A stretch of 12,059 nt of DNA from Prevotella sp. UBA746 (GCA_002298545.1 DBKQ01000003.1:1-12059), one strand, 5' to 3'. Counted from the first letter of the stretch, positions 1 through 7,739 are shown. Numbers and translations: made by a program. Notes: a model not told the origin generated them from the letters alone.

Positions 1-1760
1 AGAGCCTGCACGCCACACCAGTCAAACTCTACCGAAGAACCAATGCGATAAGCACCAGAACCAAGTACGATAATACTGCGATGGTCATTCTCGAAAGTAA
101 TGTCGCTCTTAACTCCTGCGTACGTAACATACAGGTAATTAGTCTGTGCCGGATATTCTGCAGCAAGAGTATCAATCTGTTTTACGACAGGCAAGATTCC
201 ATAATTCTTACGCAACTGACGGACAACAAGTCCAGCCTTTGCCATACTGTGCAGTTCCTGCTCCAATCCTACAGCACGAGCAATCTGGAAGTCGGTAAAG
301 CCATAAACCTTTGCTGTACGCAGAAGATCCTTGTCGAGAGTATTGATGTTGCACTTCTTCATCGCCTCATCAATATCGATAATATGCTTCAGTTTCTCGA
401 GGAACCACTTGTCGATTTTTGTCAGTTCATGAATATCATCAACAGAATATCCCTTGTGCATAGCCTTTGAAATGACAAACACACGTTTGTCGGTTGGCTC
501 CTTCAAAGCTGCATCTATATCATCAATCTTCAGTTCCTTGTTCTCAACAAAACCGTGCATGCCCTGACCAATCATGCGGAGTCCCTTCTGGATAGCCTCC
601 TCAAAGTTTCGTCCGATAGCCATAACCTCGCCGACAGACTTCATTGAAGAACCAAGTTCCTTATCTACTCCACGGAACTTGCTCAAGTCCCAGCGTGGTA
701 TCTTGCAGACAACATAGTCGAGTGCCGGTTCGAAGAACGCACTGGTAGTCTTTGTTACAGAATTCTTCAATTCAAACAATCCGTAGCCCATTCCGAGTTT
801 TGCAGCTACAAAAGCCAATGGATATCCAGTAGCCTTTGATGCAAGAGCTGACGAACGGCTCAATCGTGCATTAACCTCGATAACTCTATAATCTTCACTC
901 TTAGGGTCGAATGCATACTGCACGTTACACTCACCAACAATACCGATATGACGGATAATCTTTATTGCAAGCGCACGCAACTTATGGTATTCCGAGTTTG
1001 TTAAAGTCTGAGAAGGAGCAATAACGATACTCTCGCCGGTATGTATACCGAGCGGATCGAAATTCTCCATATTGCAGACCGTTATACAGTTATCATAACG
1101 GTCGCGTACTACTTCATATTCTATCTCCTTCCATCCCTTCAAACTCTTCTCTACAAGTACTTGAGGTGAGAACGAGAATGCCTTCTCGGCAAGTTTGTTT
1201 AGTTCCTCTTCATTATCAGCAAAACCGGAACCAAGTCCGCCAAGTGCATACGCAGCACGTATAATAACCGGATATCCGAGGTCTGCAGCAGCTTTACGAG
1301 CCTGTTCTATATTTTCACAAGCCTCGCTCTTTATTGTCTTAACATCAATCTCGTCGAGCTTTTCAACAAAGAGTTCGCGGTCTTCTGTGTCCATAATTGC
1401 CTGTACAGGAGTGCCAAGTACCTTTACATTGTATTTCTCAAGTACTCCGCTCTTATACAGTTCCACACCACAGTTTAACGCAGTCTGTCCACCAAACGAG
1501 AGGAGAATACCGTCTGGACGTTCCTTCTCTATGACACGCTCTACAAAATACGGCTGTACCGGAAGGAAGTATATCTGATCGGCAACACCTTCGGAAGTCT
1601 GCACCGTTGCGATATTAGGATTTATGAGAACCGTCTGCACTCCTTCTTCGCGGAGGGCTTTTAAAGCCTGCGAACCAGAATAGTCAAACTCGCCCGCTTC
1701 GCCAATTTTCAAGGCACCCGAACCGAGCAACAATACTTTCTTTATATTTTCGTCTTTCAT
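1..1760 (-). CDS. carB: Carbamoyl-phosphate synthase large subunit, N-terminal half (cut by window edge)
   Basis: CarB makes carbamoyl phosphate from bicarbonate, ammonia (channelled from CarA) and two ATP, for pyrimidine and arginine synthesis in the cytoplasm. My own translation from ATG at 1760 gives 586 full codons before the window edge; bacterial CarB is about 1,070 residues. It opens MKDENIKKVLLLGSGALKIG. The first ATP-grasp half carries RAAYALGGLGSG at residues 168-179, where R168 matches E. coli Arg169. VIEVNARLSRSSALASKA follows, with E295 and N297 in the positions of E. coli E299 and N301. The last visible residues, LGSGAYRIGSSVEFDWCG, are the start of the second ATP-grasp half, so the central oligomerisation domain is complete. 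It lies 107 bp downstream of carA with no promoter-like sequence between, so co-transcription is likely. The sequence resembles eukaryotic CPS II more than E. coli CarB. The cut is a window effect and not a broken gene. Confidence 0.97.
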   Translation of the reverse strand, partial: MKDENIKKVLLLGSGALKIGEAGEFDYSGSQALKALREEGVQTVLINPNIATVQTSEGVADQIYFLPVQPYFVERVIEKERPDGILLSFGGQTALNCGVELYKSGVLEKYNVKVLGTPVQAIMDTEDRELFVEKLDEIDVKTIKSEACENIEQARKAAADLGYPVIIRAAYALGGLGSGFADNEEELNKLAEKAFSFSPQVLVEKSLKGWKEIEYEVVRDRYDNCITVCNMENFDPLGIHTGESIVIAPSQTLTNSEYHKLRALAIKIIRHIGIVGECNVQYAFDPKSEDYRVIEVNARLSRSSALASKATGYPLAFVAAKLGMGYGLFELKNSVTKTTSAFFEPALDYVVCKIPRWDLSKFRGVDKELGSSMKSVGEVMAIGRNFEEAIQKGLRMIGQGMHGFVENKELKIDDIDAALKEPTDKRVFVISKAMHKGYSVDDIHELTKIDKWFLEKLKHIIDIDEAMKKCNINTLDKDLLRTAKVYGFTDFQIARAVGLEQELHSMAKAGLVVRQLRKNYGILPVVKQIDTLAAEYPAQTNYLYVTYAGVKSDITFENDHRSIIVLGSGAYRIGSSVEFDWCGVQA

Positions 1761-1768
1761 CTTTGCTT

Positions 1769-1823
1769 TTAATGTTTAGTGATTAATGTTTAATTTGACT
1801 TTTGCCTTTCCATATTAAACATT
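1769..1823. repeat. AT-rich direct and inverted repeats in the carA-carB gap
   Basis: The 10-mer TTAATGTTTA occurs at 1769-1778 and again at 1783-1792, 14 bp apart start to start. AATGTTTAA (1785-1793) has its exact inverse TTAAACATT at 1815-1823, which could form a 9-bp stem around a 21-nt loop. The stem is all A/T apart from one G-C pair, so it is weak as RNA structure. It sits next to the GC-rich hairpin at 1831-1863, and the two may be parts of one dispersed intergenic element. A role is not evident. Confidence 0.5.
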
Positions 1824-1830
1824 GCATACC

Positions 1831-1863
1831 ACTCCCCTCCCTATGAGGAGGGGTCGGGGGTGA
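1831..1863. repeat. GC-rich hairpin element between carA and carB, candidate dispersed Bacteroidetes repeat
   Basis: CCCCTCC (1834-1840) pairs perfectly with GGAGGGG (1847-1853) around a 6-nt loop, followed by a G-rich tail (TCGGGGGTGAG). This is a sharp GC island in a gap that is otherwise nearly all A/T. In the carA-to-carB direction no T-tract follows, so it is unlikely to be a standard terminator. From memory, very similar CCCCTCC/GGAGGGG...GGGGGTGAG strings recur between genes in many Bacteroidetes genomes, sometimes beside DUF559-type endonuclease genes. No such gene lies here, so it could be an empty or decayed copy. The hairpin is seen directly; the repeat identity is inference. Confidence 0.6.
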
Positions 1864-1867
1864 GGCT

Positions 1868-2947
1868 TTATTTATTTAAACTTTCAACGAATTTATCGAA
1901 CATAAACTCCGTATCGACAGGTCCGGAACATGCCTCTGGATGGAACTGACTTGAGAACCATGGTTTCTCCTTATGACGGATACCCTCATTACTGCCGTCG
2001 TTCATGTTTACGAACAGTTCTTCCCAATCACTGCCAAGAGTTTTTGCATCTACAGCATAACCGTGATTCTGGCTTGTTACGAAACATTTGTTTGTTCCTA
2101 CCATACGTACTGGCTGGTTATGCGAGCGGTGACCATATTTCAACTTGTATATTGTAGCACCGGCAGCCTTAGCAAGAAGTTGGTTACCCATACAGATACC
2201 GCAAATCGGCTTATCGCTCTGCTCCATCTGCTTCTTGATTATATTAACAGCCTCCTCACACATGTCAGGGTCACCAGGACCGTTGGCGAGGAACAAGCCG
2301 TCGAATTCCATGTCTGTATAATCATAGTTCCATGGTACACGGATTACCTCCACACCGCGGTTAATAAGACAGCGGATGATGTTGTTCTTGACGCCGCAGT
2401 CTACGAGAACGACCTTCTTTCCAGCGCCCTCATTGTAGCGGATAATCTCTTTACAGCTTACCTTATCTACAAAGTTTACTCCCTCGTATTCGGCAGTAGG
2501 AATATTGTCAGGCTCATCATCAAAGATAATCTTGCCCATCATCACACCATGCTCGCGCAACACTTTAGTCAGTTCGCGAGTGTCAATGCCTGTAATGCCC
2601 GGCACATGCTCACGCTTGAGCCAGTCGGCAAGCGACTCTACGGCATTCCAGTGGCTATACTGCTCGCTGTAGTCGGCAACGATAATTGCCGAAGCATAGA
2701 TTTTATCACTCTCCATAAATGTGGCGATGCCATTCTCCTCTACAGTAAACGGTGGCACACCATAATTGCCAACAAGCGGATAAGTGAGAGTCATAAGCTG
2801 ACCAGCATACGATGGGTCGGTAAGACTCTCCGGATAGCCCATCATGGCGGTGTTGAACACTACCTCACCTGCCACCGGCTGATCATAGCCAAATGACTTG
2901 CCATGAAACTTTGTTCCATCCTCTAAGACTAAAGTTACGTTTCTCAT
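1868..2947 (-). CDS. carA: Carbamoyl-phosphate synthase small (glutaminase) subunit
   Basis: CarA hydrolyses glutamine and passes ammonia to CarB. The 359 residues are slightly shorter than E. coli CarA (382). The N-terminal CPSase domain (about 1-150) has FNTAMMGYPESLTDPSYAGQ at 31-50. The class I amidotransferase domain (about 178-355) has LANGPGDP (220-227), the nucleophile elbow GICMGNQ with Cys252, and FHPEA with His336 and Glu338, so the Cys-His-Glu triad is intact. The usual His of GICLGHQ is Asn255 here, which I take as a lineage variant and not as loss of activity. The gene lies 73 bp after purF and upstream of carB on the same strand. The purF-carA gap holds no CAAAnnTA (inverse -7 box), so a purF-carA-carB transcript is likely. 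The ATG at 2947 follows an A-rich leader without a Shine-Dalgarno sequence. Confidence 0.97.
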   Translation of the reverse strand: MRNVTLVLEDGTKFHGKSFGYDQPVAGEVVFNTAMMGYPESLTDPSYAGQLMTLTYPLVGNYGVPPFTVEENGIATFMESDKIYASAIIVADYSEQYSHWNAVESLADWLKREHVPGITGIDTRELTKVLREHGVMMGKIIFDDEPDNIPTAEYEGVNFVDKVSCKEIIRYNEGAGKKVVLVDCGVKNNIIRCLINRGVEVIRVPWNYDYTDMEFDGLFLANGPGDPDMCEEAVNIIKKQMEQSDKPICGICMGNQLLAKAAGATIYKLKYGHRSHNQPVRMVGTNKCFVTSQNHGYAVDAKTLGSDWEELFVNMNDGSNEGIRHKEKPWFSSQFHPEACSGPVDTEFMFDKFVESLNK

Positions 2948-3020
2948 TAATTCTTTATGTTTTTATAACCTTGCGGTTTCTATATTTTATTTGGTTGCTA
3001 TATTCTGTATTATACAGTTT

Positions 3021-4904
3021 TTATTTTCTGTACTTCGTCTCGTAATATTTTACGAACGCCTGATTCACGAGTTTTGTTCCTCCCGGTGTAGGATAGTTTC
3101 CTGTAAAATACCAGTCACCTTTGTGGTTCGGAATTGCAGTATGCAGTCCTTCTATAGACTGATAGACGAGTTCCACCGGTGTCTTCATACCTTCCGGACG
3201 AAGCATCTCCACGATTTTTTTGTTTATCTCGTCTATAGTGAAAGGCTTATAAATTGCTCTCACGGCATTCTTCATCTCACTCTTTCCCTTGTTCAACTCT
3301 ACTTTACAGTTATTGTATGTCTCGTCGATTACATTCTCCATTCCACGTTCTTTAAGCAACTCCACTGTAGCTCGGAAGACGCAGAATTCTTCAAGGCTCG
3401 GCATATCGATGCCATAATAGTCAGGATAACGAATTTGTGGCGAACTGCTCACGACAACAATCTTCTTAGGGTGCAAGCTATCGAGGATTTTCAAAATGCT
3501 CTCCTTAAGCGTCGTACCTCTAACGATACTGTCGTCGATAATAACGAGATTGTCCACGTATGGCTCGAGCGAACCGTATGTCACATCATATACATGAGAT
3601 GCAAGGTCCTTGCGCGAATTACCCTCCGTGATAAAAGTACGCAATTTGATATCCTTCCATGCCACCTTTTCACTTCTCACATACTGATGAAGGATTTCTC
3701 TCAGTTCTTCGGTTGTCGGCTTATGGTCAAGACTTTGTATGCGTTCTATTTTCTGCTCGTTAAGATAGCGTTTGAAACCACCCAGCATACCATAGAATGC
3801 TACTTCTGCCGTATTTGGGATGAAAGAGAATACAGTATGCTCCGTGTCATAACCTACAGCCTTCAGTATCGAGTCGGTCAGCTGCTCTCCGAGTTTTTTG
3901 CGCTCCTTGTATATATCAGTATCAGAACCACGACTGAAATATATTCTTTCGAACGAGCATTTGCTGTCGCCACGCTGGTCAAGGATTTTCTCAATCGAAA
4001 CGCCACCGTTCTTACTTACAATCAAAGCATATCCAGGCTTCAGTTCTTCGATATCTTCGCAATTCAGTTCGAATGTGGTCTGCAGAACCGGACGTTCGCT
4101 CGCCACGGCAATAATCTCGTCGTTCTTATAGAAGAAAGCCGGACGGATTCCCCATGGGTCACGCATTGAGAACATCTCTCCACTACCGGTAAGACCGCAC
4201 ATCACATAACCGCCGTCAAAATCAGGCATAGTAGTTTTGAGCACATTGCCCATCTCCACATTATTATCGATATAGTTTGTAATGTCACGGCCTGAAAGTC
4301 CCTTTTTCTTTGCCTCAACGAAATTTCTCTCCACTTCGCGGTCGAGGCGGTGTCCCATATATTCAAGAGTGATATAGCTGTCGCTGTAGATGCGCGGCGA
4401 CTGTCCCATATCCACGAGTTTCTCGAATATCTCATCAATATTCGTCATATTGAAGTTACCACAGAGACACAGGTTCTTTGCTCTCCAGTTGTTCCTTCTC
4501 AGGAAAGGATGAACATATTCCAATCCTTTCTTTCCAGTTGTAGAATAGCGGAGGTGTCCCATATACAGTTCTCCGGCAAACGGAAGATTTTCACGAGCAA
4601 AATCAACATCAGCCAACTTTCCTTCTTCGAGCTCTCCGAATTTTTTGTGAACTCTGCCAAAGATTTCCGTTATGGCATTAGATCCCTCGGCACGTTCCCT
4701 AAACATATATTCCCTGCCAGGCTTTGCCTCAAGGTTGACACATGCCATACCAGCACCTTCCTGTCCTCTGTTATGTTGTTTCTCCATCATGAGATACAAC
4801 TTATTGAGACCATACATCCAAGTGCCATACTTCTGCTGATAATATTCAAGTGGCTTAAGCAGTCTTACCATCGCCACTCCACACTCATGCTTTAAAGGTT
4901 CCAT
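3021..4904 (-). CDS. purF: Amidophosphoribosyltransferase, long Bacteroidetes-type form
   Basis: PurF makes phosphoribosylamine from PRPP and glutamine, the first step of purine synthesis. The product has 627 residues against 505 in E. coli. The class II glutaminase domain starts at Cys8 (HECGVAM), so a 7-residue leader must be removed to expose the catalytic cysteine. GHLRYSTTG is at 116-124 and RDPWGIRP at 248-255. The phosphoribosyltransferase half has the PRPP loop LVIIDDSIVRGTT (453-465) and the PurF-typical PQIRYPDYYGIDMPS (489-503). Two things are odd. The HNGNLTN oxyanion motif reads GNFNMTN (149-155), putting Phe where Gly is expected, and there are about 120 extra residues, some before the PRPP loop (about 375-420) and some at the C-terminus. 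I believe this form is general in Bacteroidales. A second, standard PurF elsewhere in the genome, or a related but distinct role for this one, cannot be excluded. The gene has its own 106-bp upstream gap, after the glmS terminator. Confidence 0.88.
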   Translation of the reverse strand: MEPLKHECGVAMVRLLKPLEYYQQKYGTWMYGLNKLYLMMEKQHNRGQEGAGMACVNLEAKPGREYMFRERAEGSNAITEIFGRVHKKFGELEEGKLADVDFARENLPFAGELYMGHLRYSTTGKKGLEYVHPFLRRNNWRAKNLCLCGNFNMTNIDEIFEKLVDMGQSPRIYSDSYITLEYMGHRLDREVERNFVEAKKKGLSGRDITNYIDNNVEMGNVLKTTMPDFDGGYVMCGLTGSGEMFSMRDPWGIRPAFFYKNDEIIAVASERPVLQTTFELNCEDIEELKPGYALIVSKNGGVSIEKILDQRGDSKCSFERIYFSRGSDTDIYKERKKLGEQLTDSILKAVGYDTEHTVFSFIPNTAEVAFYGMLGGFKRYLNEQKIERIQSLDHKPTTEELREILHQYVRSEKVAWKDIKLRTFITEGNSRKDLASHVYDVTYGSLEPYVDNLVIIDDSIVRGTTLKESILKILDSLHPKKIVVVSSSPQIRYPDYYGIDMPSLEEFCVFRATVELLKERGMENVIDETYNNCKVELNKGKSEMKNAVRAIYKPFTIDEINKKIVEMLRPEGMKTPVELVYQSIEGLHTAIPNHKGDWYFTGNYPTPGGTKLVNQAFVKYYETKYRK

Positions 4905-4968
4905 CGTGTAAATGCTTTTACGTAATTCGTTCCTGAAATTCTTATACCTTACTATATATTATATCAAA

Positions 4969-4996
4969 GGGCTTGCTCCTTAAAAAGGAGTAGCCC
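4969..4996 (-). terminator. Probable terminator of the OPX-glmS unit
   Basis: GGGCT (4969-4973) pairs with AGCCC (4992-4996) and CTCCTT (4976-4981) with AAGGAG (4985-4990). The loop is 3 nt, and a small asymmetric bulge (2 nt against 1) separates the two stem parts. On the minus strand the hairpin lies just after the glmS stop and is followed by TTTGATATAATATATAG, an AT-rich but imperfect U-tract. It separates glmS from purF, which suggests that purF has its own start or depends on read-through. Confidence 0.65.
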
Positions 4997-5010
4997 CATA
5001 ATATTTTCAA

Positions 5011-6855
5011 TCATTCAACAGTGACCGACTTTGCCAGATTGCGCGGTTGGTCAACATTCTTTCCCTTACATACTGCAATATGATAAGCCAAGAGCTGTAA
5101 CGGCACAGAAGCGATTAACGGCTCCAGACACTCCAGCGTCTGCGGCATCTCAATCACCTCATCGGCAATCTTGCTTATCGTATCATCGCCCGTCGACACA
5201 AGAGCCATCACCTTACCCTTACGTGCCTTTACCTCCTGTATGTTGCTAAGCACCTTCTTATACATATCGTCATGCGGAGCAATAACAACCACCGGCATAT
5301 CGGAATCGATAAGGGCAATAGGTCCGTGTTTCATTTCTGCAGCCGGATATCCCTCGGCATGTATATAACTGATTTCCTTCAGTTTCAATGCCCCCTCAAG
5401 AGCCACAGGATAATTGTATCCACGACCAAGATAGAGGAAATTGCGGGCATACGTGAACGTACGGCTCAGTTCGGCGATTCTGTCGTTCAGTTCAAGCATC
5501 TTCGTTATTTTGCCTGGAATAACACTTAACTCCTTCACAACCGAGGAATAGAGTTCATCTGTTATTGTGCCCTTTTCCTTAGCAAGAGCAAGGGCGAGCA
5601 TTGCAAGAACAGTAACCTGTCCGGTAAACGCCTTTGTTGACGCCACACCGATTTCCGGACCGACATGTATATAAGATCCCGTATCGGTAGCTCTCGGTAT
5701 GCTCGAGCCGATGGCGTTACAGATACCATAAACGAAAGCACCATGATCTTTGGCAAGTTTAACAGCTGCAAGAGTGTCGGCTGTCTCGCCGCTCTGAGAT
5801 ATAGCGATAACCACATCGTCGCTGTTCACCACGGGATTGCGATAGCGGAATTCGCTGGCATACTCAACTTCCACCGGAATACGGCAGAACGACTCTATCA
5901 GCTGTTTTCCTATAAGTCCGGCATGCCATGATGTACCACAAGCCACGATGATAAAGCGTTTAGCGCCGAGCAGTTGTTTCTTATAATCAATAACGGCACT
6001 AAGAGTGACGTTGTTCAAGTCTACATTAATTCTGCCACGCATGCAGTTCTCCAGACATTCCGGCTGTTCAAAGATTTCTTTCAGCATGAAATGCGGGAAG
6101 CCACCTTTCTCTATCTGTCCGAGATCAAGGTCAACGGTTTTCACCTCTGGCGACATCTTAATATTCTGAATATCCACGACCTTCAGTTCCTCACCGAGAC
6201 GCATCACTGCAATGTTGTCGTCATCGAGATAAACCACCTTATCGGTATATTCGATAATAGGCGTTGCATCCGAACCGAGGAAGAACTCGCCATCTCCGAT
6301 ACCGATTACGAGCGGACTCTGCTTACGTGCCGCAATAATCTGGTTAGGTTCATTCTTGTCGAGTATTGCTATGGCGTATGCTCCGATGAGCTGATGCAAT
6401 GCAAGCTGAACGGCAGTAAGGAGATCAACATTCTTCTTCAACTGTATATATTCCACAAGCTGCACGATTACTTCCGTATCGGTATCCGAACGGAATTTCA
6501 CGCCATTGGCAATCAGTTTCTTTTTCAGATCGGCATAGTTCTCGATTATGCCGTTATGTATAAGTGCAAGGTTTTTAGACTCCGAATAATGCGGATGCGC
6601 ATTTACAGCCGACGGTTCGCCGTGTGTTGCCCATCGGGTATGTGCAATGCCGACAGAACCGCTGACATCCTTATCTGAGCAATAAGTTTCAAGGTCAGCG
6701 ACCTTACCTTTTGTCTTGTAGACGCTTAGATTGCCATTGCCATTCACCAATGCCACTCCAGCGCTGTCATATCCGCGATATTCCAGACGTTTCAAGCCAT
6801 TTACAAGTATCGGGAAAGCCTCTCTATTACCTATATATCCTACTATTCCACACAT
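5011..6855 (-). CDS. glmS: Glutamine--fructose-6-phosphate aminotransferase (isomerizing)
   Basis: GlmS converts fructose-6-phosphate and glutamine to glucosamine-6-phosphate, the entry to UDP-GlcNAc for peptidoglycan, lipid A and other glycans. The 614 residues match the family (E. coli 609). The N-terminal class II glutaminase has Cys2 as nucleophile after Met removal (MCGIVGYIG), HTRWATHG at 72-79, and HNGIIENY at 100-107. Two SIS sugar-phosphate isomerase domains follow, with CGTSWHAG (306-313), SQSGETADT (353-361) and EGYPAAEMKHGPIALID (501-517). The C-terminus DQPRNLAKSVTVE is the conserved tail that closes the active site. Every motif I would look for is present. It begins 18 bp after the export lipoprotein gene, so the two are probably one transcript from the promoter at 7708-7739. 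I see no glmS ribozyme, and there is no room for one in this 18-bp gap. Confidence 0.98.
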   Translation of the reverse strand: MCGIVGYIGNREAFPILVNGLKRLEYRGYDSAGVALVNGNGNLSVYKTKGKVADLETYCSDKDVSGSVGIAHTRWATHGEPSAVNAHPHYSESKNLALIHNGIIENYADLKKKLIANGVKFRSDTDTEVIVQLVEYIQLKKNVDLLTAVQLALHQLIGAYAIAILDKNEPNQIIAARKQSPLVIGIGDGEFFLGSDATPIIEYTDKVVYLDDDNIAVMRLGEELKVVDIQNIKMSPEVKTVDLDLGQIEKGGFPHFMLKEIFEQPECLENCMRGRINVDLNNVTLSAVIDYKKQLLGAKRFIIVACGTSWHAGLIGKQLIESFCRIPVEVEYASEFRYRNPVVNSDDVVIAISQSGETADTLAAVKLAKDHGAFVYGICNAIGSSIPRATDTGSYIHVGPEIGVASTKAFTGQVTVLAMLALALAKEKGTITDELYSSVVKELSVIPGKITKMLELNDRIAELSRTFTYARNFLYLGRGYNYPVALEGALKLKEISYIHAEGYPAAEMKHGPIALIDSDMPVVVIAPHDDMYKKVLSNIQEVKARKGKVMALVSTGDDTISKIADEVIEMPQTLECLEPLIASVPLQLLAYHIAVCKGKNVDQPRNLAKSVTVE

Positions 6856-6873
6856 ATAAAACTTCTTTGCGGA

Positions 6874-7674
6874 TTAGTTTCTGATGATATTTGTTACAAG
6901 CGACGCAACAGATGTTACGATACCGATTGCGGAAAACCACAGGGTAGTACTCTGTCCAATTGATGAATTCTGGGCCTTTACCTTGTTTGGTTCCACTATG
7001 ATGGCATCATTCTGCTGCAGATAATAATAAGGAGAGTTGATAAGGTTTGCATCGTTCAGATTGAGCCTGTGAATAGACTTCTGTCCGTTTGCATCCTCTC
7101 TTACAAGCATCACATTGTTGCGCTTACCGTAGATAGTAAGGTCGCCGGCATCGGCAAGTGCCTGAAGGATGCTGATTTTCTCGGCATCAACGGTATATTG
7201 TCCCGGACTTGCAACTTCTCCGAGTACGGATATTTTGAAGCTTGACATTCTTACATTTATAATAGGACGCTCGTTTGCTGCCATATACGGTTTAACCTTA
7301 TCGTGGATAAGATCTTCACACTCACGCTTTGTAAGTCCTGCAACCTTTATCAGTCCTACGACCGGAAAATTGATACACCCGTCATTATCCACGAGGTATT
7401 GAAGAAGGCTTCCGGAACCGCTGCTTAGAGAGCCGCCATTTCCCAATGTACTCTGTACAGAGAGATTGAATGGTGCTGCAGCCTTTGGATCAGTGGTACT
7501 GACTGTTATTGTAAGCAAGTCCTTCGGCATTATTTTTGCATCATACAAGCCCTTTGATGCTGAAAGATTCAAAGTGTCTGCATTCTGGAAATAAGCCACA
7601 TTCTTTGTACTTCCACAACTGAAAAATGAAAGTACAACGAGCGCTAAAACTATTGGTGCAATTAGTTTCTTCAT
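6874..7674 (-). CDS. Outer-membrane polysaccharide export lipoprotein (OPX, Wza/BexD/GumB-like)
   Basis: OPX proteins carry capsule or exopolysaccharide across the periplasm and outer membrane. I use ATG 7674 (266 aa). An in-frame ATG at 7710 lies inside the -7 promoter box, and only the 7674 start puts the signal peptide at the N-terminus: MKKLIAPIVLALVVLSFFSC, with lipidated Cys20 in a loose Bacteroidetes-type lipobox. The Poly_export domain runs from about 42 to 142 (YDAKIMPKDLLTITVST at 44-60). An SLBB domain runs from about 146 to 200 (SVLGEVASPGQYTVDA at 149-164). A hydrophobic helix at 243-263 (TTLWFSAIGIVTSVASLVTN) matches the C-terminal pore helix of the family. The usual partners (Wzc-like kinase or chain-length protein, glycosyltransferases) are not next to it: uxaC lies upstream and glmS downstream. 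Which glycan it exports cannot be told from here. Confidence 0.9.
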   Translation of the reverse strand: MKKLIAPIVLALVVLSFFSCGSTKNVAYFQNADTLNLSASKGLYDAKIMPKDLLTITVSTTDPKAAAPFNLSVQSTLGNGGSLSSGSGSLLQYLVDNDGCINFPVVGLIKVAGLTKRECEDLIHDKVKPYMAANERPIINVRMSSFKISVLGEVASPGQYTVDAEKISILQALADAGDLTIYGKRNNVMLVREDANGQKSIHRLNLNDANLINSPYYYLQQNDAIIVEPNKVKAQNSSIGQSTTLWFSAIGIVTSVASLVTNIIRN

Positions 7675-7707
7675 ACGTCTAATAATAAATATATAGTTAA
7701 AACTTTG

Positions 7708-7739
7708 CAAAAATAAGTCTATTTTCTGAGATTGGCAAA
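7708..7739 (-). promoter_or_regulatory. Bacteroidetes-type promoter for the OPX-glmS unit
   Basis: On the minus strand, TTTG (7739-7736) is followed after 20 nt by TATTTTTG (7715-7708), which fits the -33/-7 pattern TTTG-N19-21-TAnnTTTG. The predicted transcript starts near 7700, about 27 nt before the ATG at 7674. The -7 box overlaps the in-frame ATG at 7710, which supports the shorter protein. Confidence 0.72.

Noticed and set aside
1973..2896. Open frame of 307 codons on the plus strand
   Set aside because: It is antisense to carA, which has an intact catalytic triad. No family resemblance in the predicted protein.
3005..3017. Small hairpin CTGTATTATACAG just after purF as a terminator
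   Set aside because: The stem is only 5 bp, A/T-rich, and lacks a T-run downstream on the minus strand. purF and carA are more likely co-transcribed.
2991..4169. Long open frame on the plus strand (392 codons)
   Set aside because: It lies wholly opposite purF and the short purF-carA gap, has no recognisable domain, and purF on the other strand has clear family motifs. It is a shadow frame.
4936..4968. purF promoter with TTTG at 4968-4965 (minus strand)
   Set aside because: No octamer at 18-21 nt spacing comes close to TAnnTTTG. A promoter for purF is expected here, but I cannot point to it.
5974..6678. Open frame of 234 codons on the plus strand
   Set aside because: It is antisense to the glutaminase domain of glmS and shows no domain features. 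Explained by the codon use of glmS.
7675..7710. N-terminal extension of the OPX gene from ATG 7710
   Set aside because: The ATG overlaps the -7 box, and the extension would bury the lipoprotein signal peptide.
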